Origin: Actinoplanes utahensis
Lineage (GTDB): Bacteria; Actinomycetota; Actinomycetes; Mycobacteriales; Micromonosporaceae
DNA: 64,000 nt
Reading direction: 5' to 3'
Assembly (NCBI RefSeq): GCF_016862455.1
Contig: NZ_BOMZ01000103.1
Span: forward strand, 1 to 64,000
Part shown: positions 34,890-44,712 of the stretch, one piece after another
How positions within the stretch are numbered: position 1 is the first letter of the stretch
Layout of the letters: the number at the start of each line of letters is the position of its first letter
Notes under the pieces: generated by a model
Databases searched by the model: none
What the model saw: the letters and a program-made list of their open reading frames with translations, nothing else
Told to the model about the DNA's origin: nothing
Translations under genes and position numbers: made by a program

Positions 34890-35783
34890 TCAGGCGAGGA
34901 AGTCGGTGATCAGCGCGGCCAGAGCGGTGGGCTGCTCGATCACCATGGCGTGGGAGGCGTCGGCCAGCTGCACGTGGCGCAGATGCGGCACCGCACGCGC
35001 CCGCTCCACCAGGTACCGCCGGTAGGCCGCGTACAGCTCGGCGAACGGCTCCTGCTCGGGCAGGTCGCGGGTGGCGAGCACGAGCAGCTGGGGGCACGTC
35101 GTCGCGGCGTGGACCGGCCCGAGATCCAGCTCGTTCATCGCGTCGCGCATCTGTGCGGTGAGCGCCGCGGACGGCCGGATCGACGTCTCCCCGCCGGCGT
35201 GCACCAGGTTGCGCCGGAAGCCCTCGATCCACACCTTCTCGTTGGCGCCCATGTCGCGGGCCGCCATCCGCTGCCGCTCCACCAGGTCGGGCAGCTGCTC
35301 GGCGGGGATCGTCTGCCCGGCGGCCGCCTGCATGCCGTCGAAGATCGCGTGCAGCCGGGCCAGCTCGGCCGCCGCCTTCTCCGGGTCGAGGCCGGGCAGT
35401 TGCTCGGGGTGGGTGGGCGGCGGGTTGCCGTCGAGGCTGACCACGCCGGGGGACTCCGGGTGCCGCTGGCCCCACAGGGCGGCGAGCATGCCGCCGAGCG
35501 AGTGGCCGACGACGGCGGGCCGCTCCAGCTCCAGCTGGACGCAGACGGCGGCGAGGTCGCCGAGGGCGGCGTCCCACGTCCAGGGGCCGTCGGCGGAGCG
35601 GCCGTGCCCGCGCAGGTCGACGGTGACGACCCGGTGCCGGGGCCGCAGCTCCCGGGCCAGGCCGGTCATCTGGGCCAGGTTGCCGCCGGCGCCGTGCAGG
35701 AGCAGCAGGGGCGGCTGGTCGCCGCCGAAGTCGCGGGTCGCCAGCTGCACTTCACCGGCGTCGATCAGACGGTCGTTGATCAT
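34890..35783 (-). CDS. Alpha/beta hydrolase
   Basis: A 297-residue hydrolase of the alpha/beta fold. It has the oxyanion loop LLLHGAGGNLAQMTGL, the nucleophile elbow GHSLGG and a C-terminal histidine in DASHAMVIEQP; an acidic member in LVLATRDLPEQ completes the triad. The substrate cannot be inferred. ATG 35783 has GAGGAG upstream and overlaps the stop of the HTH gene by four bases (ATGA), so both are one transcript. Confidence 0.88.
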   Translation of the reverse strand: MINDRLIDAGEVQLATRDFGGDQPPLLLLHGAGGNLAQMTGLARELRPRHRVVTVDLRGHGRSADGPWTWDAALGDLAAVCVQLELERPAVVGHSLGGMLAALWGQRHPESPGVVSLDGNPPPTHPEQLPGLDPEKAAAELARLHAIFDGMQAAAGQTIPAEQLPDLVERQRMAARDMGANEKVWIEGFRRNLVHAGGETSIRPSAALTAQMRDAMNELDLGPVHAATTCPQLLVLATRDLPEQEPFAELYAAYRRYLVERARAVPHLRHVQLADASHAMVIEQPTALAALITDFLA

Positions 35784-36226
35784 GGGTTCTCCTCGTTGCG
35801 GAGCCGGTCGCGGATGGCGGAGACGGGGACGCCGCCGTCCGGATGGCGGGGCAGGCGGCCGCGGCGCACCAGGTCGTGCACGCCCTGCCGGGTGATGCCG
35901 AGCATCGCGCCGGCGGTCGCGTAGGACACCGAGGCCGCATAGGGGTGGCCGGCACGGCGCACCACGATCTGCCCGAGCGGGGTGCGCCACCAGTCGGCCG
36001 GTGGCAGGAAGGCTTCGTCACCGGGGTAGAGGGTGCCGATCAGCCGGGCGATGAGCCGGACGGCCGCGGCGTCGTCGCCGCCCTCCAGGGTCCGGGTCCA
36101 GCCGGCCACCCGGAGCCGCAGCAGGTCGCGCACCGCGCCGACCGGCCGGTCGTCCTCGAGGAGGATCTCCAGGGGGTCGAGCAGGCGGTTGTCGAGCAGG
36201 CGGTGCAACTGCTCGGCCAGGTCCAT
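35780..36226 (-). CDS. Small DNA-binding protein with C-terminal helix-turn-helix
   Basis: A 148-residue protein. The N-terminal 90 residues are helical and unrecognised. The C-terminus has an excisionase/MerR-like helix-turn-helix (YATAGAMLGITRQGVHDLVR, then RGRLPRHPDGGVPVSAI). It is the first gene of a two-gene operon with the hydrolase, and a perfect palindrome lies 18 bp upstream, so autoregulation is likely. A -35-like TTGACA on the minus strand, 18 bp and AACGAT place the transcription start almost at the ATG, suggesting a leaderless mRNA. Confidence 0.75.
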   Translation of the reverse strand: MDLAEQLHRLLDNRLLDPLEILLEDDRPVGAVRDLLRLRVAGWTRTLEGGDDAAAVRLIARLIGTLYPGDEAFLPPADWWRTPLGQIVVRRAGHPYAASVSYATAGAMLGITRQGVHDLVRRGRLPRHPDGGVPVSAIRDRLRNEENP

Positions 36227-36243
36227 CGGCCCATCGTTCCGCT

Positions 36244-36264
36244 ACTTGACAGCAGGTGTCAAGT
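36244..36264. promoter_or_regulatory. Perfect palindromic operator between divergent genes
   Basis: ACTTGACA and TGTCAAGT are perfect inverted 8-mers separated by GCAGG. Each arm contains TTGACA in its own direction. The minus-strand copy is spaced as a -35 element for the HTH gene. This is the expected arrangement for an autoregulatory operator overlapping a promoter. Confidence 0.65.
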
Positions 36265-36289
36265 CGGCGGTGCCGATAGGGTTCCGGGC

Positions 36290-36529
36290 GTGAAGCGTCT
36301 CCCGCTGGCGCCCCGCGCCCTCACCGAGCCGCATCCGAGCCGTCTGCCACCCGACCATCCGCGCCGGGCGGAGATCCTGGCCGCCCACGCCGGGGCGCTC
36401 GCCGCGGGGCAGGCCGGATATCCGGATCCCGGCACCGGTCTGTTCGTGCTGACCGCCGGTTTCCTGGCCGATCGCGGCACCTGCTGCACCCGCGGCTGCC
36501 GTCACTGTCCGTACGTGGATGAGCCGTGA
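36290..36529 (+). CDS. DUF5522 family small protein
   Basis: A 79-residue protein of a family widespread in bacteria. It has the conserved EILAAHAGALAAGQAGYPDP, TGLFVLTAGFLADRG and the cysteine block CCTRGCRHCPY, which could bind a metal. GTG 36290 begins just before the conserved basic start. Function is unknown. It is divergent from the HTH/hydrolase operon and 67 bp upstream of the lipoprotein gene. Confidence 0.82.
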   Translation: MKRLPLAPRALTEPHPSRLPPDHPRRAEILAAHAGALAAGQAGYPDPGTGLFVLTAGFLADRGTCCTRGCRHCPYVDEP

Positions 36530-36596
36530 TCAGGCTCTTCCGCCGGACCCGCACGGCCAGTACGGTCGGGTGCGCCCGCACCGGGAAGGATCGATA

Positions 36597-37172
36597 GTGC
36601 CCACGCGTCTGGCCGTGCTCGGCGCCACCGTGCTGCTCGCCGTCTCCGGCTGCAGCGAGGCGGCGGAGACGGCCGCACCCGCCCCCGTCGCCGTGCCCAG
36701 CACGGCCGTCGAGCCGGTGGCCGAGGTGCCCGCCGCGACGGCCGGCGGGGCCTGCGCCCTCTGGGATTACGACGTCATCGAGAAGACGATCGGGGTCCGT
36801 TTCTCGGTGGCGGCCTCCGACCAGGCCGGCGGCACGTCGACGTGCGTGGTGCAGCCGGACCGGCAGGCGTGGCCGGACCTGTCGCTGTCGGTGGTGCGGA
36901 CGACCACGGCCGGCCCGGAGATCTTCCTCGGCGAGCGGGTGCCGGCGGGCGCGGCGAAGCTCACCGGGCTGGGACGGGCCGCGTACCGGCTGAATGCGAA
37001 GGCCACCGCTCAGCACGGCCCGACCGTGGAGATCGGCTGGCTCAGCCAGGCCAAGCAGCTCCGGACCCTCCGTTTCACCTTCGCCCGGGGCGGCGCCGAT
37101 CAGGCGAAGGTGACGGCCATGAACGCGAAGCTGCTCAACCTCGCCAAAGCGCTGAACACGACCGACGGCTAA
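36597..37172 (+). CDS. Putative lipoprotein
   Basis: A 191-residue exported protein. The signal peptide ends in a lipobox, V16-S17-G18-C19, so the mature protein should be lipid-anchored outside the membrane. A Pro/Ala-rich linker follows, then a domain of about 140 residues with two cysteines (GACALWDYD and TSTCVVQPD) that could form a disulfide. The overall look resembles DUF3558-type actinobacterial lipoproteins, but I am not sure. GTG 36597 follows GGGAAGGA. Its stop overlaps the stop of the convergent dtxR gene by four bases. Confidence 0.75.
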   Translation: MPTRLAVLGATVLLAVSGCSEAAETAAPAPVAVPSTAVEPVAEVPAATAGGACALWDYDVIEKTIGVRFSVAASDQAGGTSTCVVQPDRQAWPDLSLSVVRTTTAGPEIFLGERVPAGAAKLTGLGRAAYRLNAKATAQHGPTVEIGWLSQAKQLRTLRFTFARGGADQAKVTAMNAKLLNLAKALNTTDG

Positions 37173-37852
37173 CGCGCCGCCACGAAGACGCGGGACGCGA
37201 CCTCACGCGGCAGACGGATCTTGTCGCCGGAGCGGTCCACAGTGACCCCGTCGCGCTCCTGGGCCACGGTGACCGTGGTGCCCGGGTTGATGCCGGCGGC
37301 GTGCAACTGGCGCAGCACGTCGGAGTTGGTCTGGACGCTCTCGCAGATGCGGCGGATGACGACACTGCCGCTCAGCCCGGGGAAGGCGAGGTTCCGCTCG
37401 CCCTGGGTGAGGATCTCGGCGGGGTCGTCGAGCTCGCCGAACTGGTCGAGGCCGGGGATCGGGTTCCCGTACGGCGAGCGGGTCGGCTTGTTGAGCAGCT
37501 CGTAGACCCGCTTCTCGACGGCGTCGCTCATCACGTGCTCCCAGCGGCAGGCCTCCTCGTGGGCCTCCTCGTAGGGCATCCCGATGACGTTGACGAGCAG
37601 CAGCTCGGCGAGACGGTGTTTGCGCATGACGGCCACGGCGCTGCTGCGGCCCATGTCGGTCAGCACCAGGTGCCGATCGCCCTCGACGGTCAGCAGACCG
37701 TCACGCTCCATCCTGGCGACGGTCTGGCTGACCGTGGGACCGCTCTGGTGCAGGCGCTCGGCGATGCGGGCGCGGAGTGCGGGCACACCCTCCTCTTCGA
37801 GTTCGAGGATGGTGCGAAGGTACATCTCGGTGGTATCGACGAGATCGTTCAC
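37169..37852 (-). CDS. DtxR/IdeR-family metal-dependent regulator
   Basis: A 227-residue iron- or manganese-responsive repressor. It has an N-terminal winged helix (TTEMYLRTILELEEEG, QSGPTVSQTVARMERDGLL), then the metal-binding and dimerisation domain (MRKHRLAELLLVNVIGM, ACRWEHVMSDAVEKRV) and a C-terminal SH3-like/FeoA domain. The metal ligands (M, C, E and H in the family) are represented in these blocks. The length and sequence suit the IdeR type. GTG 37852 follows GGGAGG. Confidence 0.9.
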   Translation of the reverse strand: MNDLVDTTEMYLRTILELEEEGVPALRARIAERLHQSGPTVSQTVARMERDGLLTVEGDRHLVLTDMGRSSAVAVMRKHRLAELLLVNVIGMPYEEAHEEACRWEHVMSDAVEKRVYELLNKPTRSPYGNPIPGLDQFGELDDPAEILTQGERNLAFPGLSGSVVIRRICESVQTNSDVLRQLHAAGINPGTTVTVAQERDGVTVDRSGDKIRLPREVASRVFVAAR

Positions 37853-37873
37853 GATGCGGTCCTCCCAGCAGCG

Positions 37874-37879
37874 ATAATA
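37874..37879 (-). promoter_or_regulatory. -10 element of the dtxR-family gene
   Basis: On the minus strand TATTAT lies 21 bp upstream of the GTG start, one of the best -10 matches in the window and clearly AT-rich against its surroundings. I see no good -35 at the standard distance. Confidence 0.45.
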
Positions 37880-37997
37880 CCGCGTTGCGGGGGGTTGACC
37901 TCCGCCCCGGACAAGTGCCAGGCGACCCTACCCGACGGCGGAATACGTGTGCTAACCACGCATCGCCCACGACCGGGGGACAGCCGGCCGTGGCAGC

Positions 37998-39188
37998 ATG
38001 TCGGTCATGGCGGACGACACGACGGCGGTGGTGTGGGACAGCGCCCTGCTCGACTACGACATGGGCGATCATCCCCTGAATCCGGTGCGGGTCGAGCTGA
38101 CCATGGCGCTGGCCCGGGATCTCGGCATCCTCGACCGGCCGGGGGTGCAGATGATCACTCCGGCGGAGGCTGATGAGACCGATCTCACTCGGGTGCACCG
38201 CGCCGACTACCTGGACGCGGTCCGCCTCGCCCCGATCGACCCGTTCTTCAGCGGCTGGGGGCTGAACACGCCGGACAACCCGGTCTTCGACGACATGCAC
38301 CAGGCCTCCGCCCGGATCTGCGGCGCCACGCTCGCCGCCGCCCGCGCCGTCTGGCACGGCACGGCCCGGCGCGCGGTCAACGTGTCCGGCGGCCTGCACC
38401 ACGCGATGCCGGCCCGGGCCGCCGGGTTCTGCGTCTACAACGATCCCGCGGTGGCGATCGCCTGGCTGCTGGCCGAGGGCGCGCAGCGGGTCGCCTACAT
38501 CGACGTCGACGTGCACCACGGCGACGGGGTGCAGGCCGCCTTCTACAACGACCCGCGGGTGCTCACGGTGAGCCTGCACGAGACGCCGCTGGCCCTGTTC
38601 CCCGGCACCGGGTTCGCCGACGAGACCGGCGGGCCGGACGCCGAGGGCACCGCCGTCAACGTGCCGCTGCCCCCGGGCACCGGCGACGCCGCCTGGCTGC
38701 GGGCGTTCCACGCGATCGTGCCGTCGGTGGTCCGGGCCTTCGCGCCGGAGATCATCGTCAGCCAGTGCGGCGCCGACGCCCACCGGCTCGACCCGCTCGC
38801 CGATCTGAAGCTGTCGGTGGACGGTCAGCGGGCCGCCTACATCGCCATGCGGGGGCTGGCCGACGAGCTCTGCGACGGCCGCTGGGTGGCCACCGGCGGC
38901 GGTGGGTACGCGCTCGTCGAGGTGGTGCCCCGGGCCTGGTCGCACCTGCTCGCGGTGGCCACCGGCGAACCGCTGGCGCCCGGGACGCCGACCCCGCTGC
39001 AGTGGCGTGCGCTGGCCGCCGCCCGCCGCCCGGGCGAGACCGTCCCGGAGACGATGACCGACGGGACCGAGCCACCGGTGGAGTCCTGGCCGGGGACCAG
39101 CGACGACCCGGTGGACCGGGCGATCCTCGCCACCCGGACGGCGGTCTTCCCGCTGCACGGCCTGGACCCGCACGACCCCAGGGACTGA
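37998..39188 (+). CDS. acuC: AcuC-type zinc-dependent protein deacetylase
   Basis: A 396-residue class I/II histone-deacetylase-fold enzyme that removes acetyl groups from lysines; bacterial AcuC reactivates acetyl-CoA synthetase. The catalytic pair H134-H135 (GGLHHAMP), zinc ligands D171 and H173 (DVDVHHGDG) and D260 (QCGADAH), and the catalytic tyrosine Y304 (GGGGYA) are all present. Either ATG 37998 or ATG 38007 could be the start. Four bases separate it from a gene encoding a GNAT/acyl-CoA-synthetase-like acetyltransferase, so writer and eraser of lysine acetylation appear to be co-transcribed. Confidence 0.9.
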   Translation: MSVMADDTTAVVWDSALLDYDMGDHPLNPVRVELTMALARDLGILDRPGVQMITPAEADETDLTRVHRADYLDAVRLAPIDPFFSGWGLNTPDNPVFDDMHQASARICGATLAAARAVWHGTARRAVNVSGGLHHAMPARAAGFCVYNDPAVAIAWLLAEGAQRVAYIDVDVHHGDGVQAAFYNDPRVLTVSLHETPLALFPGTGFADETGGPDAEGTAVNVPLPPGTGDAAWLRAFHAIVPSVVRAFAPEIIVSQCGADAHRLDPLADLKLSVDGQRAAYIAMRGLADELCDGRWVATGGGGYALVEVVPRAWSHLLAVATGEPLAPGTPTPLQWRALAAARRPGETVPETMTDGTEPPVESWPGTSDDPVDRAILATRTAVFPLHGLDPHDPRD

Positions 39189-39192
39189 CGCC

Positions 39193-41748
39193 GTGAACCG
39201 AAGCGCAGACGTTCTGCTCGCCGACGGCAGCGCCGTGCACCTGCGGCGGATCCGGCCGGAGGACGCGCCGGCCATCGTGGACTTCCACTCCCGGATGAGC
39301 GACCGCACCCGCTACCTCCGTTACTTCTCGCCCTATCCGCGCATTCCGGAGCGTGACCTGCAGCGGTTCGTCAACGTCGACCACCGTGACCGGGAGGCGT
39401 TCGTCACCCTCGCCGACGGCCGGATCACCTCGGTCGGGCGGTACGAACGGCTCGGCCCCGACTCGCCGGACGCCGAGGTCGCCTTCGTGGTCGAGGACGC
39501 GCACCAGGGCCGGGGCATCGGCTCGGTGCTGCTGGAACATCTCGCCGACGCGGCCCGGCAGAACGGGATCAGCCGGTTCGTCGCCGAGGTGCTCCCGGAG
39601 AACGGCGGCATGCTGCGGGTCTTCGGCGACTCCGGGTTCCAGGTGCAGCGCCGGTACGCCGACGGCGTGGTCCATCTCAGCTTCCCGATCGAGCCGACCG
39701 AGAAGTCGCGGGAGGTGCAGGAGTCCCGCGAGCACCTGACCGAGGCGCGGTCGATCGCCCGGCTGCTGGCGCCCCGCGGCATCGCGATCTACGGCGCCAG
39801 CGCCACCGGGCACGGGATCGGCGCCCACATGCTCGGCAACCTGCGCGACGGCGGCTACACCGGTCACGTCGTGCCGGTGCATCCGACCGCGGAACGGGTG
39901 GCCGGGCTCCCGGCGTACCGCAACGCCTCCGATGCCGGTGTCCCGATCGACCTGGCCCTGATCGCCGTGCCGGCCGACCGCGTCGCGGAGGCCGGGAGGG
40001 ATGCCGCCCGCGCCGGGGCGGGCGGGGGTGTGGTGGTCTCGGCGGGTTTCGCCGAGACCGGCGACGAGGGCGCCGCACGGCAGCGCAACCTGGTCGAGGC
40101 GGCACGCGCGGCGGGGCTGCGGGTGATCGGCCCGAGCAGCTTCGGCATCGCCAACACCGACCCGGGGGTACGCCTCAACGCCACCATCTCGCCACGCCTG
40201 CCGATCGCCGGCCGGGTCGGCTTCTTCAGCCAGAGCGGCGCCCTCGGTGTCGCGCTGATGGCCGAGGCGGACCGGCGTGGCCTGGGCCTGTCCAGTTTCG
40301 TGTCGGCCGGCAACCGGGCCGACGTCTCCGGCAACGACCTGCTGCAGTACTGGCAGGACGACCCCGGCACCGACGTCGTCCTGCTCTACCTGGAGACCTT
40401 CGGCAACCCGCGCAAGTTCGCCCGTCTGGCCCGCCGGATGAGCCGGGTCAAACCGGTGGTGGCGGTGGCCTCGGCGACCCGCCCGCCGGGCCTGGCCGGT
40501 GACTCGCCCGGCCCGGACGCGCACGCGGTGACCGCCCTGTTCGCCCGGTCCGGCGTGATCCGGGTGGACACCGTGCAGGAGCTCTTCGACGTCGGCATGC
40601 TGCTGGCCCACCAGCCGCTGCCGGCCGGCCGCCGGGTCGCCGTGGTCGGCAACTCGTCCGCGCTGGCCGAGCTGGCGGTGGTCGCCTGCCGTGCCGCCGG
40701 GCTGGAGGTGGCCGACGGCTATCCCCGCGACACCGGCCCGGAGGCGGGCGCCCACGATCTCGCCGACACGCTCGCCGACGCGGCCGTCGACCCGTCGGTG
40801 GACGCGCTGGTGGTGGTGTTCGCGCCACCGATGCCGGGCCGGCACGCCGACGAGGACGCGGACTTCACGGCCGCGCTCGCCAGCGTCGCCCTGGCCGGTG
40901 AGAAACCGACTGTCGCGACGATGGTCTTCGGTCAGGCGCCGCCGCGGGTGCCCGCCTATCCGTCGGTCGAGGAGGCGGTCCGCGCGCTGTCCCGGGTGGT
41001 CGGTTACGCCGACTGGCTGCGCCGGCCGCCGGGCGTGATGCCGGTTCTCTCCGGCGTGGACCCGGTCGCCGCGGAGGCGGCGGTGGCGGCCGAGTCGGCG
41101 GCCGCGCTGCTCGCCGCGTACGGCATCCCGGTGGTTCCGTCCACCCTGGCCGGCAGCGCGGACGAGGCCGTCGCCGCGGCGGCTGAGCTGGGCTATCCGG
41201 TCGCGCTCAAGGCGGCGGGCGGTGCGTTGCGGCATCGGATCGACCTCGGCGCGGTGCGCCTCGCGGTCGCTGACGAGCCGGGGGTACGCGCGGCGTACCG
41301 CGAACTGGCCGGCGAGTTCGGCCCGGGTGTCCTGGTGCAGACCATGGTGCCGCCGGGCGTCGCCTGCACGGTCCAGACGGTCGAGGACCCGGCGTTCGGC
41401 CCGGTGGTCGGTTTCGGCCTGGGCGGGGTCGCCAGCGAACTGCTCGGCGATCTGGCCTGGCGGGCCGCGCCGCTCACCGACCGGGCCGCCGAGGCCCTGG
41501 TGGACGAGCCGCGGGCGGCGCCGCTGCTGCACGGTTACCGGGGCGCCACACCGGTGGACCGGGCCGCCCTGATCGATCTGCTGCTGCGGGTGGGCCGCCT
41601 CGCCGACGAGCAGCCGCGGGTCCGGTCGCTCACGTTGAACCCGGTGCTGGCCCGGCCGGACGGCTGGTCCGTGCTGCACGCGGCCGTCGAGTTCGGCGAT
41701 CCGGGGGCCCGGCCGGACACCGGCCCCCGGCGATTGCGGAGTGTGTGA
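39193..41748 (+). CDS. GNAT acetyltransferase fused to NDP-forming acyl-CoA synthetase-like domains (Pat type)
   Basis: An 851-residue protein of the protein-acetyltransferase (Pat) type. The N-terminal GNAT domain (residues about 5-165) has the acetyl-CoA loop VEDAHQGRGIGSVLLEHLA. An NDP-forming acyl-CoA synthetase region follows (about 185-640; GIAIYGASATGHGIG, GFFSQSGALGVALM, DVVLLYLETFGNPRKF), then an ATP-grasp region (about 655-840; VAPS-like PVALKAAGGALRHRIDLG). In Pat enzymes the synthetase part is regulatory, and the GNAT acetylates metabolic enzymes such as acetyl-CoA synthetase. GTG 39193 is four bases after acuC. The stop abuts the convergent sigB stop with no gap. Confidence 0.88.
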   Translation: MNRSADVLLADGSAVHLRRIRPEDAPAIVDFHSRMSDRTRYLRYFSPYPRIPERDLQRFVNVDHRDREAFVTLADGRITSVGRYERLGPDSPDAEVAFVVEDAHQGRGIGSVLLEHLADAARQNGISRFVAEVLPENGGMLRVFGDSGFQVQRRYADGVVHLSFPIEPTEKSREVQESREHLTEARSIARLLAPRGIAIYGASATGHGIGAHMLGNLRDGGYTGHVVPVHPTAERVAGLPAYRNASDAGVPIDLALIAVPADRVAEAGRDAARAGAGGGVVVSAGFAETGDEGAARQRNLVEAARAAGLRVIGPSSFGIANTDPGVRLNATISPRLPIAGRVGFFSQSGALGVALMAEADRRGLGLSSFVSAGNRADVSGNDLLQYWQDDPGTDVVLLYLETFGNPRKFARLARRMSRVKPVVAVASATRPPGLAGDSPGPDAHAVTALFARSGVIRVDTVQELFDVGMLLAHQPLPAGRRVAVVGNSSALAELAVVACRAAGLEVADGYPRDTGPEAGAHDLADTLADAAVDPSVDALVVVFAPPMPGRHADEDADFTAALASVALAGEKPTVATMVFGQAPPRVPAYPSVEEAVRALSRVVGYADWLRRPPGVMPVLSGVDPVAAEAAVAAESAAALLAAYGIPVVPSTLAGSADEAVAAAAELGYPVALKAAGGALRHRIDLGAVRLAVADEPGVRAAYRELAGEFGPGVLVQTMVPPGVACTVQTVEDPAFGPVVGFGLGGVASELLGDLAWRAAPLTDRAAEALVDEPRAAPLLHGYRGATPVDRAALIDLLLRVGRLADEQPRVRSLTLNPVLARPDGWSVLHAAVEFGDPGARPDTGPRRLRSV

Positions 41749-42750
<1,002 letters not shown>

Positions 42751-42976
42751 TTTGAGTCCCCTCCCCGCGATAACGTCTCGTTCGTGCCAACCGCATTCGT
42801 GCCGGTGTGAGGGCAAGCTTCGTCCGCGGCGCGTTAAGCGGAGGTGAGGCCAGCGTCCAGGTGGCATGAATCGGGGAGAACCCTGACGTCGACAAGCCGA
42901 CAACTCAGACCTTCGGGTCACCTGCGCGTGTTGCCGGAACTCGATATCGTGCGGGGGCCTAGGAAAGGGAGCCAGC

Positions 42977-43765
42977 GTGGTCTTCAAGCGAATGATGCAG
43001 GCGTTCGGGGTCGGCGGCCCGTCGGTCGACACCGTGCTCACCAACCCGAACACCTATCCGGGCGGTTTCCTGGAGGGCCGGGTGCAGGTGGTCGGCGGTG
43101 ACCACGCCACCGACATCGAGTACGTCGCGATCGGCCTCACCACCCGGGTCGAGGTGGAGAGCGGGGACAGTGAGTTCCAGTCGAACCAGGAGTTCCACCG
43201 CCAGCGGCTGACCGGCTCGTTCAAGCTGGAGCCCGGCGCCCGCCACGACGTCCCGTTCCGCTTCGAGGTCCCCTGGCAGACCCCGATCACCGATCTGTAC
43301 GGGCAGCGCCTGCACGGCATGACCATGGGCCTGGCGACCGAGCTGGAGGTGGCCCGCGCCGTCGACAAGTCCGACCTGGACGCCGTCGCCGTGCACCCGC
43401 TGCCGGCTCAGGAGCGGATCCTCAACGCGCTGCTGCAGATCGGCTTCCGGTTCAGCAAGGCGGATGTGGAGCAGGGCCGGATCTACGGGGTGGAGCAGCA
43501 TCTGCCGTTCTACCAGGAGATCGAGTTCTACCCGCCCCCGCAGTACGCGAGCGGCATCAACCAGCTGGAGCTCACGTTCCTGCCGACCCCGCAGAAACTG
43601 CAGGTGGTGCTGGAGCTGGACAAGCGCGGCGGCGTCTTCACCGAGGGGCGTGACGCGTTCGGCAGCTTCGACGTCGACTACGCGACCGCCGACCAGATCG
43701 ACTGGGTGTCCCGCCTCGACCAGTGGCTGCGCCAGTCCGCCCAGCGCCGCGGCATGTTCTTCTAG
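42977..43765 (+). CDS. spo0M: Sporulation-control protein Spo0M family
   Basis: A 262-residue arrestin-fold protein of the SpoOM family (MVFKRMMQAFGVGGPSVDTV at the start, then VLTNPNTYPGGFLEGRVQV). In Bacillus, Spo0M affects sporulation and cell-shape control; the actinobacterial role is not defined. GTG 42977 follows AGGAAAGGGAG. The stop is 5 bp from the convergent dtd stop. Confidence 0.88.
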   Translation: MVFKRMMQAFGVGGPSVDTVLTNPNTYPGGFLEGRVQVVGGDHATDIEYVAIGLTTRVEVESGDSEFQSNQEFHRQRLTGSFKLEPGARHDVPFRFEVPWQTPITDLYGQRLHGMTMGLATELEVARAVDKSDLDAVAVHPLPAQERILNALLQIGFRFSKADVEQGRIYGVEQHLPFYQEIEFYPPPQYASGINQLELTFLPTPQKLQVVLELDKRGGVFTEGRDAFGSFDVDYATADQIDWVSRLDQWLRQSAQRRGMFF

Positions 43766-43770
43766 ATCTT

Positions 43771-44190
43771 CTAGAGCTCCAGCAGGACCGTGCACGGTCC
43801 GACGTTCACCGACTCCACCAGCATGTGCGCCCGGAAGCGGCCGGTCTCCACGGTCGCTCCCCGGGCGCGCAGTGCTGTCACGTACTCGTCGATCAGTGGT
43901 TCGGCGGTCTCGGCGGGCGCGGCCGCGATCCAGCTCGGGCGGCGGCCCTTCCGGGCGTCGCCGTACAACGTGAACTGGCTGATCACCAGCAGCGGCGCGC
44001 CGAGGTCGGCGGCCGACCGGTCGTCCAGGACCCGCAGCTCCCACGTCTTGCGGGCGAGCTCGGCGGCCTTGGCCGGGGTGTCGTCGTGCGTGACCCCGAC
44101 CAGGACCAGCAGGCCGTCCTCAATCTTGCCGATCACCTCGTCGTCGACCGTCACACTCGCCCGGCTCACGGTCTGTACCAGTGCGCGCAT
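43771..44190 (-). CDS. dtd: D-aminoacyl-tRNA deacylase
   Basis: Hydrolyses D-aminoacyl-tRNAs, proofreading against D-amino acids. The 139-residue protein has the family start MRALVQTVSRASVTVD, the catalytic motif LLVISQFTLYGDARKGRRPS and the C-terminal VNVGPCTVLLEL. The second conserved loop usually reads NxGPVT; here it is NVGPCT, a conservative change. The gene stands alone between two plus-strand or unrelated genes. Confidence 0.93.
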   Translation of the reverse strand: MRALVQTVSRASVTVDDEVIGKIEDGLLVLVGVTHDDTPAKAAELARKTWELRVLDDRSAADLGAPLLVISQFTLYGDARKGRRPSWIAAAPAETAEPLIDEYVTALRARGATVETGRFRAHMLVESVNVGPCTVLLEL

Positions 44191-44214
44191 GGGTGTGGAC
44201 GGTAGCCGACCGCC

Positions 44215-44460
44215 TCAGCCGGCGTTGTCGCTGGTGTACTCGTCCTCGACGTGCAGGGCGCCGGTGGTGGCGTCGCCGGTCGTCGTGTTCGCCACGCCCG
44301 GTCCGGTGCGCGGCCGGTCCGGGAAGCTCGCCGGGCCCGCCGTGCCCCCGGTGGTGGTCATGATGCCCTCGCCGGCCGGCCCGCCGTTGCGCAGCTCCTC
44401 CGGGTCGGTTCCGGCGGGAATCGTGTTGGACAGTTCGCCTTCGGTACGGGGGTCGCTCAT
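44215..44460 (-). CDS. Small hydrophilic protein of unknown function
   Basis: An 81-residue protein rich in Gly, Thr, Pro and acidic residues, without a signal peptide or hydrophobic helix and probably disordered. ATG 44460 follows GAAGGTGG. It lies 24 bp beyond the dtd start on the same strand and could share its transcript. I do not recognise a family. Confidence 0.6.
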   Translation of the reverse strand: MSDPRTEGELSNTIPAGTDPEELRNGGPAGEGIMTTTGGTAGPASFPDRPRTGPGVANTTTGDATTGALHVEDEYTSDNAG

Positions 44461-44712
44461 CGTCCACCTTCCGGTTCGTGGGGTGTCAACGCCCCGGTTT
44501 GCCCCGCTCCGGCCCGCGCAAACCCCGCTGCACGGCTGTCAAGTACGTGAATATCTCTCCGGCACGGTCCCGGCGGTGCCAGGATTTGCCTGGTCGGAGG
44601 GGTTGTCGAGATGTGAGCTCCCGTTGGTGAGCACCCCGGCGCTACCCCCATGTATGCACGGCGACCGACCTTCGCGTGCCGGTTCGGCCGGACTCAGATG
44701 GGAGACCCACCC

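Noticed and set aside
42751..43053. Longer SigB starting at 43053
   Set aside because: The added segment overlaps the divergent spo0M gene and has no sigma-factor similarity; GTG 42750 has a strong ribosome-binding site.
43757..43776. CTTCTAGA repeated twice at the spo0M-dtd junction
   Set aside because: The short repeat comprises the two convergent TAG stops and flanking bases, which is easily a coincidence.
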